From the NCBI RefSeq assembly GCF_029894425.1, contig NZ_JARXYJ010000001.1, positions 7,646,501 through 7,710,500 of the forward strand: a stretch of DNA of 64,000 nucleotides. The letters are read 5' to 3'. The first letter of the stretch is position 1, and every line of letters begins with the position of its first letter. The stretch comes from Streptomyces sp. SAI-127. Lineage in GTDB: Bacteria > Actinomycetota > Actinomycetes > Streptomycetales > Streptomycetaceae. This document shows, in pieces, positions 62,590 through 64,000 of the stretch. The notes under the pieces are model-generated. The model was not told the origin of the DNA. It was given only the letters and a program-made list of their open reading frames with translations, and searched no databases. The position numbers and the translations under genes are program-made.

Positions 62590-63225
62590 TCAGATCCCGA
62601 GCTCCTTCGCCTCGTGCAGCTTGGCGATCGCCTCCTTGTCGCCGTCCAGATCCACCTTGGCCGCGCTCTGCCGGCCGTACAGGAACAGCAGCAGCTCCGA
62701 CGGCTCACCGGTCACCGTGACGACCGGTGTGCCGCGGTGGGCGACCGCCGTCTGGCCGTCCGGGCGGCGCAGGACCAGGCCGGTGGGCACGCTGCGGCCC
62801 ATCAGCCGGGCGCTGCGCTCCAGACGGGACCACAGGGCGTCCTGGAAGACGGAGTCCAGCTCGCGCGGCGCCCAGTCGGGGCGCGCCCGGCGGACGTCCT
62901 CGGTGTGGACGTAGAACTCCACCGTGTTCGACAGCTCCTCGACCTGCTTGAGCTGGAACGGCGAGAAGCGCGGCGGGCCGGTGCGGATCAGCTGGATCAG
63001 TTCCTCGTAGGGCTTCTCGGAGAACTCGGTCATCACCCGGTCCAGGCGGGACGCGAGCTGCTTGATCAGCAGGCCGCCGGCGGCGTCGGGACGGCGCTCG
63101 CGCACCACCACGTGCGCCGCGAGATCGCGGGTGAGCCAGCCCTCGCAGAGAGTGGGGGCGTCGGGACCCTCGGCCTCCAACAGGTCGGCGAGGAGAAGTC
63201 GTTCACGCTTGGCGAAAGTCGACAT
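62590..63225 (-). CDS. TIGR03085-family metal-binding protein (DinB / maleylpyruvate isomerase-like)
   Basis: 211 residues, a four-helix DinB-like protein. [20 protein letters not shown] and [18 protein letters not shown] carry the His expected at the metal site. The second half has [19 protein letters not shown] with further His and Glu/Asp ligands. Relatives are mycothiol-dependent enzymes or hypothetical proteins. The ATG is preceded by TAGGCT and exactly 6 bases, so the mRNA is probably leaderless. It is the only minus-strand gene between hisF and hisI. Confidence 0.85.
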   Translation of the reverse strand: MSTFAKRERLLLADLLEAEGPDAPTLCEGWLTRDLAAHVVVRERRPDAAGGLLIKQLASRLDRVMTEFSEKPYEELIQLIRTGPPRFSPFQLKQVEELSNTVEFYVHTEDVRRARPDWAPRELDSVFQDALWSRLERSARLMGRSVPTGLVLRRPDGQTAVAHRGTPVVTVTGEPSELLLFLYGRQSAAKVDLDGDKEAIAKLHEAKELGI

Positions 63226-63231
63226 GCAGTC

Positions 63232-63237
63232 AGCCTA
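63232..63237 (-). promoter_or_regulatory. -10 element TAGGCT for a leaderless TIGR03085-family transcript
   Basis: TAGGCT ends 6 bases before the ATG at 63225 and no ribosome site intervenes. Confidence 0.55.
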
Positions 63238-63308
63238 CGGCCGCCCGACGGGTCCGCCCAGTGGACACGGCGCCGGGCTTGTCGGTGGCGCGCGGCACAA
63301 TGGCAACC

Positions 63309-63704
63309 ATGACCAGCACGCCCCCACCCAGCAACCTCGACCCGGAGATCGCCGCGCGCCTCAAGCGCAGCGCCGACGGGCTCGTCCCCGCCATCGCCCA
63401 GCAGTACGACACCGGTGAGGTGCTCATGCTCGGCTGGATGGACGACGAGGCGCTGCACCGCACGCTGACCACCGGCCGCTGCACCTACTGGTCGCGCAGC
63501 CGCCGGGAGTACTGGGTCAAGGGCGACACCTCCGGCCACTTCCAGTGGGTCAAGTCCGTCGCCCTGGACTGCGACGCCGACACCGTGCTGGTCAAGGTCG
63601 ACCAGGTCGGTGCCGCCTGCCACACCGGCGCGCGCACCTGCTTCGACGCGGACGTGCTCCTCAAGGACGGCGCTGATTCCGGTGCCACCGCCTCGGATCA
63701 GTAA
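63309..63704 (+). CDS. hisI: Phosphoribosyl-AMP cyclohydrolase
   Basis: 131 residues, the monofunctional HisI form. It opens the purine ring of PR-AMP. Motifs are [31 protein letters not shown], the metal-binding [20 protein letters not shown] and TGARTCF. The ATG at 63309 follows CACAAT by 7 bases, perhaps leaderless; ATG at 63300 is an alternative. The other his genes (hisG, hisE) are not in the window. Confidence 0.96.
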   Translation: MTSTPPPSNLDPEIAARLKRSADGLVPAIAQQYDTGEVLMLGWMDDEALHRTLTTGRCTYWSRSRREYWVKGDTSGHFQWVKSVALDCDADTVLVKVDQVGAACHTGARTCFDADVLLKDGADSGATASDQ

Positions 63705-63715
63705 GGTCAGCCGCC

Positions 63716-64000
63716 ATGGACCTCGAGACCTTCCGCAAGCTGGCCACCGACCGCCGTGTCATCCCCGTCACGCGCAAGCTCCTGGCCGACGGCGACACCC
63801 CGGTCGCCCTCTACCGCAAGCTCGCCGCCGAGCGCCCCGGCACCTTCCTGCTGGAGTCCGCGGAGAACGGCCGCTCGTGGTCCCGCTACTCCTTCGTGGG
63901 CGTGCGCTCGGCCGCGACCCTGACGGCACGCGACGGCCAGGCCCACTGGCTCGGCACCCCGCCCGTCGGCGTCCCCGTCGACGGCGACCCGCTCGCCGCC
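63716..64000 (+). CDS. trpE: Anthranilate synthase component I TrpE, N-terminal part (runs off the window)
   Basis: The first 95 residues are visible. [20 protein letters not shown] and [20 protein letters not shown] are typical of TrpE. It makes anthranilate from chorismate. TAAGGT lies 8 bases before the ATG and overlaps the hisI stop codon, so a promoter within the hisI end is possible. The 11-base gap leaves no room for a trp leader-peptide attenuator of the kind described for some Streptomyces trpE genes. Confidence 0.93.
   Translation, partial: MDLETFRKLATDRRVIPVTRKLLADGDTPVALYRKLAAERPGTFLLESAENGRSWSRYSFVGVRSAATLTARDGQAHWLGTPPVGVPVDGDPLAA

Noticed and set aside
63500..63716. Tryptophan leader-peptide attenuator before trpE
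   Set aside because: Only 11 bases separate hisI and trpE and no Trp-codon-rich short frame is present there.
1..64000. tRNA, rRNA, insertion sequences, prophage or attachment sites
   Set aside because: I looked for CCA-ended cloverleaf patterns, transposase motifs and integrases among the frames and saw none; a tRNAscan and IS search would be the decisive check.

Overview
The window is chromosomal DNA from a Streptomyces or very close relative. The evidence is the very high G+C content, heavy use of GTG (and some TTG) starts, chains of 4-bp ATGA/GTGA stop-start overlaps, and gene content. It holds a complete division and cell wall (dcw) cluster running into ylmD/E-sepF-yggT-divIVA, ileS, lspA and rluD, then dnaE and a histidine cluster with priA. 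From memory the order is that of S. coelicolor on either side of ftsZ (SCO2082). It is conserved core chromosome. I see no phage, IS element, CRISPR array, tRNA or rRNA, and no convincing undescribed multi-gene system.

Layout. 1-1186 (minus): the end of a YhgE/Pip membrane protein and its ATPase, with a TetR-type operator upstream. 1373-3809 (plus): a HEPN-family protein, a methyltransferase and a DUF3040 membrane protein, closed by strong back-to-back hairpins. 3989-9582 (minus): a coupled transglutaminase / DUF58 / MoxR-ATPase operon and a beta carbonic anhydrase. 9758-27775 (plus): a consensus promoter and structured leader, then rsmH-ftsL-ftsI-murE-murF-mraY-murD-ftsW-murG-ftsQ. A regulated ftsZ promoter region with a perfect BldD-type box follows, then ftsZ-pgeF-ylmE-sepF-yggT-divIVA. 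27927-31380 (minus): ileS behind a translational T-box riboswitch.

31676-36835 (plus): a DksA/TraR zinc-finger protein with a histone-H1-like Lys/Ala tail, lspA, rluD (broken here by a 1-base insertion), a GNAT acetyltransferase and a Na+/H+ antiporter. 36888-44196: an SDR oxidoreductase, an MscS channel, a dienelactone hydrolase, a Tat-exported PhoD phosphatase, a DsbA-like protein, an unknown membrane protein and a DUF2252 kinase-like protein. 44400-47939: dnaE with an intact PHP metal site. 48031-56452: small proteins (a 54-residue basic protein and a 24-residue bL37-like ribosomal protein), a NYN protein, an ABC exporter with a DUF2567 protein, YbaK, a LON-domain protein, and two proteins of unknown function.

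56610-64000 (plus, with one minus gene): hisD-hisC-hisB-(54-aa membrane protein)-hisH-priA-ridA-hisF, almost every junction a 4-bp overlap. A terminator, a TIGR03085 protein on the minus strand, hisI and the 5' end of trpE follow.

The parts fit together in blocks. The dcw block makes lipid II (MurE/F/D, MraY, MurG) and polymerises and localises septal wall (FtsW, FtsI, FtsL, FtsQ, FtsZ, SepF, DivIVA). The his block, with PriA serving histidine and tryptophan synthesis, leads into trpE. Of most interest for follow-up are the rluD frameshift, the T-box, the BldD/WhiA-type sites at ftsZ, the long structured leader of the dcw operon, and several conserved small proteins or unknown proteins.
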